Assembly (NCBI RefSeq): GCF_000284415.1
Contig: NC_017059.1
Location: 2,580,334 to 2,620,758 of the forward strand
Reading direction: 5' to 3'
Length of the DNA: 40,425 nt
DNA from: Pararhodospirillum photometricum DSM 122
Lineage (GTDB): Bacteria; Pseudomonadota; Alphaproteobacteria; Rhodospirillales; Rhodospirillaceae
The position numbers and the translations under genes are program-made. The notes beneath the pieces are model-generated. The model did not search any database. It had not been told where the DNA came from and saw nothing but the letters and a program-made list of their open reading frames with translations. Positions 10,836 to 19,173 of this stretch are shown here, piece after piece. The stretch's first letter is position 1. Every line of letters begins with the position of its first letter.

Positions 10836-13183
10836 CCGACCGATACGGGAACCAGGGTCATGGTGTCGTTACCGAAAATGTCGATCACCTTCACGGCGAC
10901 GGTGTAGCGGCCCGGTAGATCGTAGGTGTGGACGGCGGTGGTGAGTTCCAGATCCCGGTTTTTGCGGGTGCGGAAACTCTGCCATTCGTTTTCGAAGATG
11001 TAGCCGCCGGTCCAGCGTTCCTCGAACACGGGAAGGGTCCCCTCGCCTTGCGTGGGGTCAAACCCGGGCAAGGTCGCGACGCCACCGAGGCCGGTGCCCA
11101 CGGGGACGCGGATGATTTCCTTGCGGCTCATGTAGTCGAAATCGACGGCCCAGTAGTCCACCCAGTCGGTCCAGTGGCGGGTCAGGCGCTCCCGCGTGGT
11201 GATACCGTCCTTGTCCTTGGTCACTTTGTAAAGCTGGCCCTTGTCGCAGATCACACCGCTTTTGCCGGGCTTCAGAGCGGCCAGGGCCGCCTCGGCCGCG
11301 CCTTGGGTGTAGTAAACCGAAAAGTCGGTGAGTTCGATCCGCACGGTTTTCTTGTTCTTACTGTCGTAGCGGGGTTCGGCCTGCACGAAGCTGATATCGT
11401 GAAACACCACCTGCCCGCGCTCGACGGCCCTTTTATCGAAAACCTCCGCCGGAATGTATTTCGGGGCGAGGTCGATCCCCTTGCCGCGCGCCTCTTCCAA
11501 AACGGCGGGGAAAAGTCCCATTTCAAACTCGAAGGCCAGAATATCGGCCCGGGTGGCGCCACGCTTGCGGCATTCTGTAATCACCTCTTCCACGAACAGG
11601 CGGCCGACGGGGAGGTTGATGGGGCCGATGACGACAAGGCGGCCGTTGCGGGCGCCATGAAAAAAGCCGTCCTGGGCCGGCGCTCCCTCGGTGCCGCCAA
11701 ACCCCGTGGCCTTGTACGCTTTCAAAATCAGCTCGTGAAAGTCGGCTTCCTTGCGCGCCAAAGCCTCCGCTTTTTGCTCCACCGTCAGCCGCCCCCCGAC
11801 GTTGAGGTAAGCGTGGCGTTCGTAGCGGCCGAGATTCAAGACCTCGAACGCGCGGAAGGGTTTTTCGGCCTGTTTCAATTCCCGCTGGACACCGATCAGC
11901 CGTTTGCGCGTGGTGTGAATGGCGAATTTGCCCAGATCGGTCGCGATCCACTTTCGACCCAGCTTTTCCGCGACGGCGGCCGTGGTGCCGGAGCCACAGA
12001 AAAAGTCCGCGACAAGATCACCTTCGTTGCTGCTGGCTTTGATTACCCTTTCAAGGAGCGTTTCTGGTTTCTGAGTGTCATAACGTGTATCTTCTGACGC
12101 CTGAGAATTCACTGGATGAATATCGGTCCAGACGGTGCCGATAGGAACGCCTTTTCCTTCGTCAAGAAATCGTTTTAATCTCGGTCTACCACCTTCTTTT
12201 TTGGGAAGTTCTATTCTTCCCTCACTGAAAAGCCGTTCCATCGTTTTTAGTTCGTAACGCCATCCTGCGGCAGGGGGGGCGTGACCCCGCCATTCATACG
12301 TCATATTTGGGCGCGGATTCGGGCTCGTTAAGTTATCGAGCATATAACGACGTCCGTTATCATCTACGTTGTTGTATTTTTCTTCTCTGTATTCTGTGGA
12401 ATATGGTAGATACTGACTGTTCCATACGAATTTTGTTCCCTTTGTAAACCACATGATGTTGTCATTGACTATGCCCCAGCGTTGGCTATCTCCATGCGCA
12501 GTGACTCGCTTCCACGTTATTGTGGCATTTGCAGATGATTTTGAAAATATTTCTCGCATAATAGATTCTACGGAATACGAAATGTTTGTGCCCATGTGAA
12601 GGTAAATGCTTCCGTTTTCATGTAGTAAATCATGCATTAGAATGAGGCGTTCATAAATCATAGACAAAAAACTATCTGCGCCTCTCCCCCACGTATCTCG
12701 GTAGGCGATCTGTTCGAGGATATTTGGTTCCTTGTGGAAGGTTTCCCCGCCGATTTCGATATCCAGGCTGAAATCAGCCCCCACATCAAACGGCGGGTCG
12801 ATGTAAATGAGTTTCAGGCCGCCGGCGTCCTCGATCTGCTGGCGCAAGGGGCCTGCCTTCAGGGACGAGAGAATTAGCTTGTTGTCGCCCCAGATCAGCT
12901 TGTTGGTCCAGCCGCGCAACTGGCGGCCGCGCGTGTCGAACAAATCACCCTGAACCCGGGTTTCGGGGCGCGGTTCGTCCACGTGTTCCAGGGATTGAAA
13001 CGGCAAAACGGTGGTGCAAACGTCGCGGGTCTTTCCGTTCCAGACCAGTTCCACCTCGCGCTTATCCTCGAACAGGATGAAGCGATACTTTTCCGGCAAC
13101 GGGCGGCCCTGCTGGATCAGGGTAATCAGGTCGCGCTGTTCGGCCTCGGTCAGGTCGTAGGTTTTTTTGTCAGGCCGGGCCAT
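10832..13183 (-). CDS. Type III-like site-specific DNA methyltransferase (Mod)
   Basis: N6-adenine (or N4-cytosine) methyltransferase of 783 residues. DPPF (motif IV) at 129-132 precedes the SAM-binding FFCGSGT (motif I) at 394-400: the beta-class order typical of Type III Mod subunits. The roughly 240 residues between them should be the target-recognition domain. The C-terminal 340 residues are long and may contact Res. The start is ATG 13183 (MARPDKK); the frame extends 34 codons upstream but only as overlap with Res, whose stop lies 14 bases inside Mod. The DNA for residues about 150-375 is strikingly AT-rich compared with the rest of the gene, a sign that the recognition domain was exchanged. 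The recognition sequence cannot be predicted. Confidence 0.9.
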   Translation of the reverse strand: MARPDKKTYDLTEAEQRDLITLIQQGRPLPEKYRFILFEDKREVELVWNGKTRDVCTTVLPFQSLEHVDEPRPETRVQGDLFDTRGRQLRGWTNKLIWGDNKLILSSLKAGPLRQQIEDAGGLKLIYIDPPFDVGADFSLDIEIGGETFHKEPNILEQIAYRDTWGRGADSFLSMIYERLILMHDLLHENGSIYLHMGTNISYSVESIMREIFSKSSANATITWKRVTAHGDSQRWGIVNDNIMWFTKGTKFVWNSQYLPYSTEYREEKYNNVDDNGRRYMLDNLTSPNPRPNMTYEWRGHAPPAAGWRYELKTMERLFSEGRIELPKKEGGRPRLKRFLDEGKGVPIGTVWTDIHPVNSQASEDTRYDTQKPETLLERVIKASSNEGDLVADFFCGSGTTAAVAEKLGRKWIATDLGKFAIHTTRKRLIGVQRELKQAEKPFRAFEVLNLGRYERHAYLNVGGRLTVEQKAEALARKEADFHELILKAYKATGFGGTEGAPAQDGFFHGARNGRLVVIGPINLPVGRLFVEEVITECRKRGATRADILAFEFEMGLFPAVLEEARGKGIDLAPKYIPAEVFDKRAVERGQVVFHDISFVQAEPRYDSKNKKTVRIELTDFSVYYTQGAAEAALAALKPGKSGVICDKGQLYKVTKDKDGITTRERLTRHWTDWVDYWAVDFDYMSRKEIIRVPVGTGLGGVATLPGFDPTQGEGTLPVFEERWTGGYIFENEWQSFRTRKNRDLELTTAVHTYDLPGRYTVAVKVIDIFGNDTMTLVPVSVG

Positions 13184-15920
13184 GGCTGTCCTCTTCTTGG
13201 TATTCACGGAACGCGGCCACCAACCCGGCGAAGTTGGTGGGCCGGTACTTTTCGAAACTGTCCTGGTCCACGTACACAAACCCAAAGCGGGGGGACGGGG
13301 CTTCGGCGGGCGCCGTTGTCATGACCGCCGCCGAGGCATCGGCGCACCATTGGCGCAAACGGGCCATTTTTCGCGGCACGTCCAGATCTTCCCGCCCTTT
13401 GGTTTCTACGATCCAGACAGCGCCGTTGGTGGTGCGAACAAGAAAATCCGGGGTGTAGGTGGAAAGCTCCCCATCGGCCCGGACATAATCCACCTTGAAT
13501 CCCACGGCCATGTAGTTTTTGCCGAACGCCTGTACGTCGGGCGCGGCGTCTAGGAAAGCGGCAAAGTCCAGCTCCAGCCGATCCGCGTTGGCCTCGCCGA
13601 CGATTTTGTTGAAAATCGACCGCCTGGGCATGAGAAATCCCCGTGCCTCGGTGCGAAACGGGCGGGTATCGCGCAGGCGGATCCACCCTTCGACGCGGGT
13701 TTCCCCGGTTTCGCACAGGGTCAAGGCGTTAATGGCGGTGCGAAACACATCGAAAACCGTTTTCGTAACGTCGGGTTCCGATAGATTCCGCAAGATCACG
13801 GGATCTTCCAGGTCCACCGGCCGGTTGAATAAGTGTTCGGCCAGGAAGGTTTTGACCTTTGGATAAAGGTGATCATACCCCCCAACAAGTTTCAGGTCGG
13901 ACAAAAGCTGGCGGGCGAAAAAGGCGACGGCGGATCGAAAATCCGAGGCATCGTCTTCCGTCAGGTGAACAACGTGGTCCACCGTGCCATCCAACATGGT
14001 TTTGAACACGATGTCCCGGGTTTCCGCCGGAGCAAAGGGTTTTACCGGGAGTTTCGGGTTTCCAAAGGTAGCGGGATCCAGGCCGGACAGGTCGGTAAAG
14101 GCGCGGTGGAAGCGGCGCGACAGGCGGGGCAGGGCGATATCCAGGATTTCCAGGTCCTTGTCCGGGTTTTCGCTGTCCACTTCCACGATCAGGGAATCCG
14201 GGCGATCCGTGCCGGGGTCGCCCATGGGCACCTGCTCGAACGTTACGCCCTCGCTTTGGATGGATTCCACAAACGCCATGAAGGCCGGCGTGCCCATCAC
14301 CGATACGGTTTCCCGTTGGTCGGAGCCGAAATACATGCGCCGCAACCCCCGGCCCAGGGTTTGCTCGGGCAGAATATTACTTTTCGCGGAATACGCCCGC
14401 AGGCCGACGATGGTGGTGACGTTGCGGACGTCCCACCCCTCCTTGAGCATGAGAACGGAGACGATGGCCTTGTAGGGGGACTCCCAGGTATCGATTTTGT
14501 TGGACTGTTCCCGCAGGCGATCCAGTTCTTCCTTGTTTTTCGCCGACGTCGCCTCGGATACCTCGCCGTTGGCCTTGGTGTGAATCACCAAAACGGCGCC
14601 TTCCAGGTCGGGGCTGGCGCGTTCCAGCCACGCCCCGACCTCGTCGCAGTTTTTGGTATCGTCCACCATGACGAAAAGAACGGCTTTTTTGCCCAGCTTT
14701 TCATGCTCGGCATAGGCTTTGCGCCATTCCTCAATCCCGAGGCGGAGATAGTCGGCGTATTTTTCGGTAATAATAGGGCTTTGCGCCTCGGAAAGTTTTT
14801 CGCGGCTGGCCGCGTCGGGCAAAACGGGGTGTTTCACCACGTCCTGGGCGATGGCTTCCACCAGGGGGTAATCGCTGACGGTCTGGACGAAAATTGCCCC
14901 GTTATTGTGGCGAGGCGTGGCGGTGACGTCCACCTGAAGGGCCAGCCGGCGGTCCTTCTGCAAAAGGCGGTGGTGGATGTCCTGGATGCTTTTAAACCAC
15001 GCCAGTCGAGCGTCGTGAACGTGGTGGGCTTCATCGTTGAAAACCGCCAGCTCCTCGACCTCGCGAATGATTTGCCCCAGGTCGGTGTTGCTATCGGTGG
15101 TTTTCCCCACCGGGCGTTTTCCAAACGGCGACAGGAAATAGTCGGTCAGGTCGTCATCCTCCAGCGAGGGTTCCGGCACCTCTCCCAGATAGACGCGATG
15201 GATGTTGGTCAGGAAAAGGTTTCCCGTGGGGCGGATGATGCGCACTTCGTCTTGGATATGGACGGCAAGCTGAAAATCATCCTGCCAGTTTTGCCCGGCG
15301 TGGCCGTTGGCGGGCAAAACCGGATCGTTGAAAAAGATGCGCAGGCCGTCAAAATCGGTACGCAGGCGATCAAGAACGATGATGTTTGGCGCGACCACAA
15401 GGAAGTTCCTGGCAAGGTCGGAGCCGGGTTCATAGAGTTTGTGAAAATAACTCCATGCCATCAAAAGGGATAAGACCTTTGTCTTGCCCGATCCCGTCGC
15501 CATTTTGACCACAAATCGGGGCCAATCCTCGGCAAACATGTTGGCTGAAATCGCGCCGGAGGAATCAAACCGCAGAAGGTCGAACTTGTCGCGGACACCG
15601 CGCACGTCATAAAGCCAGATGATCGTCTCGACGGCTTCGCGCTGGGCAAAATAGTACCGAAACGGCTGGGCGGTGCCGTCGGCCTGCTCTTGGAGATGAT
15701 CCGTTTTAAACCACCAGGACAGGAGAGCCTGGGACGTCGGCGAGGTTCCCGGATATCCGTCGTCACGCCATGTCGCCACTTCTTCCCGGATCCGGGCGAC
15801 CAGAGGCGGGAGGAGCTTTTCATAGGCGGTGGTGCGGGCCTCTTCCGGCGCAGGAATCCAGCGCACGGCAGGGGAAAGGATTTCGTAAGGAGAACGCGGA
15901 AAATCCGGGTGCAGGGCCAT
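13170..15920 (-). CDS. Type III restriction enzyme Res-like helicase-nuclease
   Basis: DNA-dependent ATPase/translocase with a nuclease tail, 916 residues. Superfamily 2 motifs: Walker A MATGSGKTK at 140-148, DEAH at 296-299, TATPR at 333-337, and motif VI QTLGRGLRRM at 520-529. Near the C-terminus TPDFLV (about 823) and ETKG (about 839) form a PD-(D/E)xK nuclease motif. In Type III enzymes such a subunit cleaves after meeting a second complex on unmethylated DNA. It is the first gene of the operon, ahead of Mod, the reverse of the usual mod-res order; overlap with Mod is 14 bases. No pglZ, brx or DISARM genes are near, so a Type III-like reading fits best. Upstream 15921-16174 holds its promoter; nothing else is seen there. 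Confidence 0.9.
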   Translation of the reverse strand: MALHPDFPRSPYEILSPAVRWIPAPEEARTTAYEKLLPPLVARIREEVATWRDDGYPGTSPTSQALLSWWFKTDHLQEQADGTAQPFRYYFAQREAVETIIWLYDVRGVRDKFDLLRFDSSGAISANMFAEDWPRFVVKMATGSGKTKVLSLLMAWSYFHKLYEPGSDLARNFLVVAPNIIVLDRLRTDFDGLRIFFNDPVLPANGHAGQNWQDDFQLAVHIQDEVRIIRPTGNLFLTNIHRVYLGEVPEPSLEDDDLTDYFLSPFGKRPVGKTTDSNTDLGQIIREVEELAVFNDEAHHVHDARLAWFKSIQDIHHRLLQKDRRLALQVDVTATPRHNNGAIFVQTVSDYPLVEAIAQDVVKHPVLPDAASREKLSEAQSPIITEKYADYLRLGIEEWRKAYAEHEKLGKKAVLFVMVDDTKNCDEVGAWLERASPDLEGAVLVIHTKANGEVSEATSAKNKEELDRLREQSNKIDTWESPYKAIVSVLMLKEGWDVRNVTTIVGLRAYSAKSNILPEQTLGRGLRRMYFGSDQRETVSVMGTPAFMAFVESIQSEGVTFEQVPMGDPGTDRPDSLIVEVDSENPDKDLEILDIALPRLSRRFHRAFTDLSGLDPATFGNPKLPVKPFAPAETRDIVFKTMLDGTVDHVVHLTEDDASDFRSAVAFFARQLLSDLKLVGGYDHLYPKVKTFLAEHLFNRPVDLEDPVILRNLSEPDVTKTVFDVFRTAINALTLCETGETRVEGWIRLRDTRPFRTEARGFLMPRRSIFNKIVGEANADRLELDFAAFLDAAPDVQAFGKNYMAVGFKVDYVRADGELSTYTPDFLVRTTNGAVWIVETKGREDLDVPRKMARLRQWCADASAAVMTTAPAEAPSPRFGFVYVDQDSFEKYRPTNFAGLVAAFREYQEEDSHGPA

Positions 15921-16174
15921 GGGAAAAGGATTTGCTTTTTACGGGTCAGGGGGGGCGCCTTCTGGGACAGTCGATGCGGCTTCTCTATCCTGAAGGGCGG
16001 ATCTGCTGAAGGATGGCACTGCCAGGGGTGGGCTGCAACGGCTTTTGAAACCCTTGCTGTTCCGCGTTCAAAAAGCTCTTTTTGACAGGGTTCGTATTTG
16101 AGTCGAGCTTTGATCGCTTGGCAACCCGTTATTGCCCTTTTTTGGCTTTTCAGCAGAATCAGGGTATAAGGACA

Positions 16175-16405
16175 TCACTCCCACGGGTTTACAAGATCAA
16201 GCCCACACTCCAGGAAATCCTTGATATTGCGCGTGGCAAGGAGGGCGCCATGTGAGCGGGCCACGGACGCGATTTGGGCGTCTGCCTGGGTGAGGCTCGA
16301 CACAAAAAGGGCGTCTGCGGGAAAGGCGTTGAGCCACGCCATTACCGACGGGTCGGGCGTGGATTTCATGACCTCTGAAATCACGTTGGTATCCAGAAGA
16401 ATCAT
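16175..16405 (-). pseudogene. VapC/FitB-type PIN-domain toxin with internal in-frame deletion
   Basis: PIN ribonuclease toxins of this family are about 135-140 residues; this one has 76. The N-terminus MILLDTNVISE with the first acidic residue (Asp5) and the C-terminus ADAQIASVARSHGALLATRN...NPWE are nearly perfect, but about 60 residues between SSLTQ (about 37-41) and ADAQIA are missing, including the conserved central Glu. The reading frame survives. With an incomplete acidic quartet it is probably not a nuclease; it could still bind the antitoxin. It starts at 16405, overlapping the antitoxin stop by 4 bases. Confidence 0.8.
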
Positions 16406-16650
16406 GGGTCAAAACGCGGTGGATCACGCACAGGCTCGCGTGGGGGCAGGGCGAGGTCTGCGCCCCCCAGAGGTTCGAACAAAGCATGGATCGCGTTCCC
16501 CAGTCCCCCCGGTGCCTTTGGATCGGCCTCCAAGGCGGCGCTGAGAATGGTCCGTGCTTCGTCTTCTACCGACCGGCCATTTTTACGCGCCCGATCCTTC
16601 AAGCGGACGTGAAGGAAATCGTCTATATTGAGAATGGTTAAATTACCCAT
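16402..16650 (-). CDS. FitA-like ribbon-helix-helix antitoxin
   Basis: An 82-residue antitoxin of the FitA family. The N-terminal MGNLTILNIDDFLHVRLKDR, followed by ARKNGRSVEDEARTIL, is the ribbon-helix-helix DNA-binding part. The tail GLGNAIHALFEPLGG and PPREPVRDPPRFD is the toxin-binding extension typical of FitA partners. ATG 16650 is chosen because GAGGGAGG stands just upstream and the longer frame has no similarity. Such antitoxins repress their own operon as a complex with toxin; here the toxin is internally deleted, so the pair is probably a relic that may still act as a repressor. Confidence 0.85.
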   Translation of the reverse strand: MGNLTILNIDDFLHVRLKDRARKNGRSVEDEARTILSAALEADPKAPGGLGNAIHALFEPLGGADLALPPREPVRDPPRFDP

Positions 16651-17394
16651 CGGATTTTCCTCCCTCGTCAGGACGATGAGGCAGGGCTTCCCACTCACAG
16701 CCCCGTCAAAAAATAAATAAAAACAGCACCTCCTCGACCGAAAACCTTCCCCAAGGGGGATCCCGCGAAACGGAAAGAGAGGGCGCCCAGCCCACCGCTG
16801 TCGCTTCGCACTCGACCATGCCCCCATCGTTCCTCAAAGACGACCGCTTTTCAAACAATTCTCTTGCTGCTGGAAGCCATCTCATTCCCATAAGGACGCA
16901 CAGCCGGAGGCGCACGAGCGCCCTCACCAGGGGCTCCGGCGGCTGGCGCCCTGGCCCAGATGGCACCGCCGCCCAGGACGGGATGATCGGGGGCGGCCAT
17001 GCCAGCACCGAGGGGGCTTGGGGTACAGGTGATGTCGGGAAAACCCCCGAGCCCCATATCCCTGTGCCGGCCCTTTAAGGAAAAGTGATATACTCAGGTT
17101 TTTTTTCGGTTTTAACAACCTGAAGATACAAGCCGTCCCCATGCCCGTAGTAGCCGGGTGCCGTAACGGTTTGAACCTGACGAGCCGTCAGTCGCGATGG
17201 TCTTGGTGGCATCCTCGACGCTCCCCATCCAATGAGGGGGTGCGTTTCCTCTCTTGAGCCCCTACCACCAACCTACCCATCATCATGGGGTGGCTTCCGG
17301 TGGTCAAGGGTGGACTTCGGTGGACAGTCGGAGAGGCTAATCGCTTGATTTTATTCATTGCCTCGGACGGGGTTGGACGCCCTTGGACAGGAGG
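16651..17394. other. Gene-free region next to tRNA-Ser with a hairpin cluster
   Basis: No credible coding frame and no integrase remnant were recognised in 744 bases. Around 17094-17205 several helices can form: TCAGGTT/AACCTGA (17094-17100/17117-17123), CAAG with CCATGC pairing to GC-G-ATGG and CTTG (17129-17144/17194-17205), and a perfect 6-bp hairpin CTGACG/CGTCAG (17177-17191). This might be a small structured RNA; no known family matches. Confidence 0.4.
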
Positions 17395-17482
17395 TGGCGG
17401 AAGAGGTGAGATTCGAACTCACGGATGGTTGCCCATCGCCGGTTTTCAAGACCGGTGCCATAAACCACTCGGCCACTCTTCC
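17395..17482 (-). tRNA. tRNA-Ser (anticodon UGA)
   Basis: Read on the minus strand: acceptor GGAAGAG pairs with CTCTTCC, D-arm GGCCGAGTGG, anticodon stem-loop CCGGTCTTGAAAACCGG with UGA in the loop, a long variable arm as expected for a class II tRNA, T-arm GAGTTCGAATCTC, discriminator G and an encoded CCA. 88 nt including CCA. UGA reads UCA and, when wobble-modified, other UCN serine codons. Confidence 0.97.
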
Positions 17483-17537
17483 CGCGAGGTGGTGGTACGA
17501 TTCCTGTCGGCGGGTGTCAACAGGGCAGTGGGGAAAG

Positions 17538-17573
17538 GGAAGGCAGGGGAGGCGCGGCCTTTCCCGACCCCTC
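17538..17573 (+). repeat. Degenerate REP-like repeat
   Basis: GGAAGGCAGGGGAGGCGCGG then CCTTTCCCGACCCCTCC: recognisable as the window's hairpin family but with mismatches in both arms. Confidence 0.6.
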
Positions 17574-17676
17574 CTTGCTCTCGGCTTCGGGGAAAAGGGT
17601 GCGCCCGGCGTGGACATGAGGGCCGGTTTGTGGCACCAAGAGAACTCCAACACGCCCTTACGGATTTTTTGACTTC

Positions 17677-18396
17677 ATGGATCGCTGTGTCCTCGCCGCC
17701 ATTGTCGTGATGCTCTGCGCCGGGGCGGTTGGCGCCTGTGCCCAGAGTCCCCAGGCCCCGTCTTCCGCTCCCACGGCCGACGCGGTCGGTGTTGGCGCGG
17801 CGGGGGCGCCGGACGCCGTCGCGGCTGAGGGGGCGGGGTTCGCCGTCTGGCTGGAGGGCATGAAGGCCGAGGCCCTAGCGGCCGGGCTTCGGCCCGCGAC
17901 CGTCGAGGGAGCCCTGGGGCGCGCCCGGTTTTTGGCCAAAACCATCGAGTTGGACCGGCGTCAGCCCGAGTTCAACCGCTCCTTTGGCGATTATTTCCGC
18001 GCCAGTGCTCCCGAGAGCCGGGTGGCACGAGGGCGAGAGTTGCTTCAGGTTCATGCCGCCTTGCTCGGGCGGTTGGAGCAGGCGACGGGGGTGCCGGGCC
18101 CGGTGTTGGTGGCGTTGTGGGGGTTGGAGACCAGCTTTGGGGCCATCATTGGCAGCACCCCGGTCATCGATACCTTGGCGACCTTGGCTTACGAGGGCCG
18201 GCGTGGGACCTTCTTCAAGGCCCAGTTACTTGATGCCCTGCGCATCTTGGAGGCTGGCGATGTGCCGCGCGAGCGCCTCGATCGGGTCTTGGGCCGGGGC
18301 CATGGGGCAGACCCAGTTTATGCCCTCGACCTTTGTCGCCCATGCTGTCGATGGGGATGGGGACGGGCGGCGCGATCCCTGGCAAAGCAGCGCCGA
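17677..18396 (+). pseudogene. Lytic murein transglycosylase (MltB/SLT_2 type), frameshifted and truncated
   Basis: The first about 203 codons encode a lipoprotein-type N-terminus (lipobox VGAC, Cys21), then a transglycosylase domain with the catalytic Glu151 in LWGLETSFG and GSTPVIDTLATLAYEGRR. Near 18280-18290 the reading moves to another frame, in which homology continues as GSWAGAMGQTQFMPSTF and DGDGDGRRDPW up to about 18393, where it ends abruptly at a degenerate hairpin repeat. About 150 C-terminal residues, including any peptidoglycan-binding domain, are absent. The enzyme, which would cleave glycan strands to 1,6-anhydroMurNAc, is therefore almost certainly lost from this locus. Confidence 0.85.
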
Positions 18397-18402
18397 AGGA
18401 AA

Positions 18403-18434
18403 GGAAAGCTGGAGAGGCCAGCCTCCCCGCTGTC
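18403..18434 (+). repeat. Degenerate REP-like repeat at the break of the transglycosylase gene
   Basis: GGAAAGCTGGAGAGGCCAGCCTCCCCGCTGTC, a decayed member of the repeat family placed exactly between the truncated transglycosylase and the DUF1640 gene stop. Confidence 0.6.
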
Positions 18435-18438
18435 ACGT

Positions 18439-18879
18439 TCAAGCGACCATCAGCTTGATAAAGGTGGCCACCTGCAAGGTCAAAACCACGCCGAGGATCC
18501 AGCGCACCACCACGGTCTCGGTCTTCAAGGGGGCGATCTCGGCTTTCAGTTCGGCCTTAGCCTCGGCGATCTTGGTTTCCAGATCGGTTTTGACCCCGTT
18601 GATCTTGGCTTCCAGGTCAGTTTTGACCCCGTTGATCTTGGTTTCCAAACGATGTTCAACGGCGTCCAGATCCCCTCTGACCCCGTTGATCTTGCTCTCT
18701 AAACGATGTTCAACGGCGTCCAGATCTCCTCTGACCCCGGTGATCTTGGTCTCCAGCCGGTGTTCCATGCCCTCCAGATCGGCCTTCGTCGCCGCCTGTC
18801 CTTCCATGAACTCGGCCAGGGCTTCGACTTGGGAGCGGGTGAACCCGGCCTCTTCAAGGCGAAAGGCATGAATGGTCAT
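18439..18879 (-). CDS. Second DUF1640-like coiled-coil membrane protein
   Basis: A 146-residue paralogue of the protein at 4265-4837. A short N-terminal domain (HAFRLEEAGFTRSQVEALAEF) is followed by a coiled coil (about 33-118) built from 18-residue units beginning GVRGDLDAVEHRL and then 11-residue units (GVKTDLEAKIN), and a C-terminal hydrophobic helix (VVRWILGVVLTLQVATFIKL, about 125-144). ATG 18879 is chosen for its AGGAGG six bases upstream. The order head, coil, tail-anchor is the same as in the first copy, but unit sequences differ, so the repeats expanded separately after duplication. Function unknown. Confidence 0.8.
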   Translation of the reverse strand: MTIHAFRLEEAGFTRSQVEALAEFMEGQAATKADLEGMEHRLETKITGVRGDLDAVEHRLESKINGVRGDLDAVEHRLETKINGVKTDLEAKINGVKTDLETKIAEAKAELKAEIAPLKTETVVVRWILGVVLTLQVATFIKLMVA

Positions 18880-18972
18880 CGCGGGCCTCCTGGATTGCCC
18901 TTCCATGATGGGGATGAAGGGAGATCGGCGCAACAGAGACGGGGGCACCGATACGGCCGTAAGAAAAAAACA

Positions 18973-19007
18973 AAGGCTGGGGAAGCGCGGCCTCCCGAGC
19001 CCCCTCG
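18973..19007 (+). repeat. REP-like hairpin repeat, single unit
   Basis: AAGGCTGGGGAAGCGCGGCCTCCCGAGCCCCCTC, slightly mismatched, between the divergent DUF1640 and MFS genes. Confidence 0.7.
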
Positions 19008-19173
19008 TCTCCTGAGAGAGGAGGGGGAGGGAAAAATCGTTTGGGATCGGGGCCCGCGGTGTTGCCCCGGATTGACGGACCTGGGGGTGGGGCGTCACCC
19101 TGGCCGGCCATAGCGGGACGTCGAGGGCGACGACCCCGCTTCTTGTGTTTGATCTTCTGCCTTCGGGTGAGCG

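Noticed and set aside
10832..15920. BREX or DISARM defence system
   Set aside because: A helicase and a methyltransferase are present, but pglZ/brxL or drmA/drmB-like genes are not; the PD-(D/E)xK tail on the helicase fits Type III Res.
17177..17195. Hammerhead ribozyme core (CTGACGAG)
   Set aside because: The GAAA strand that must follow stem II is absent.
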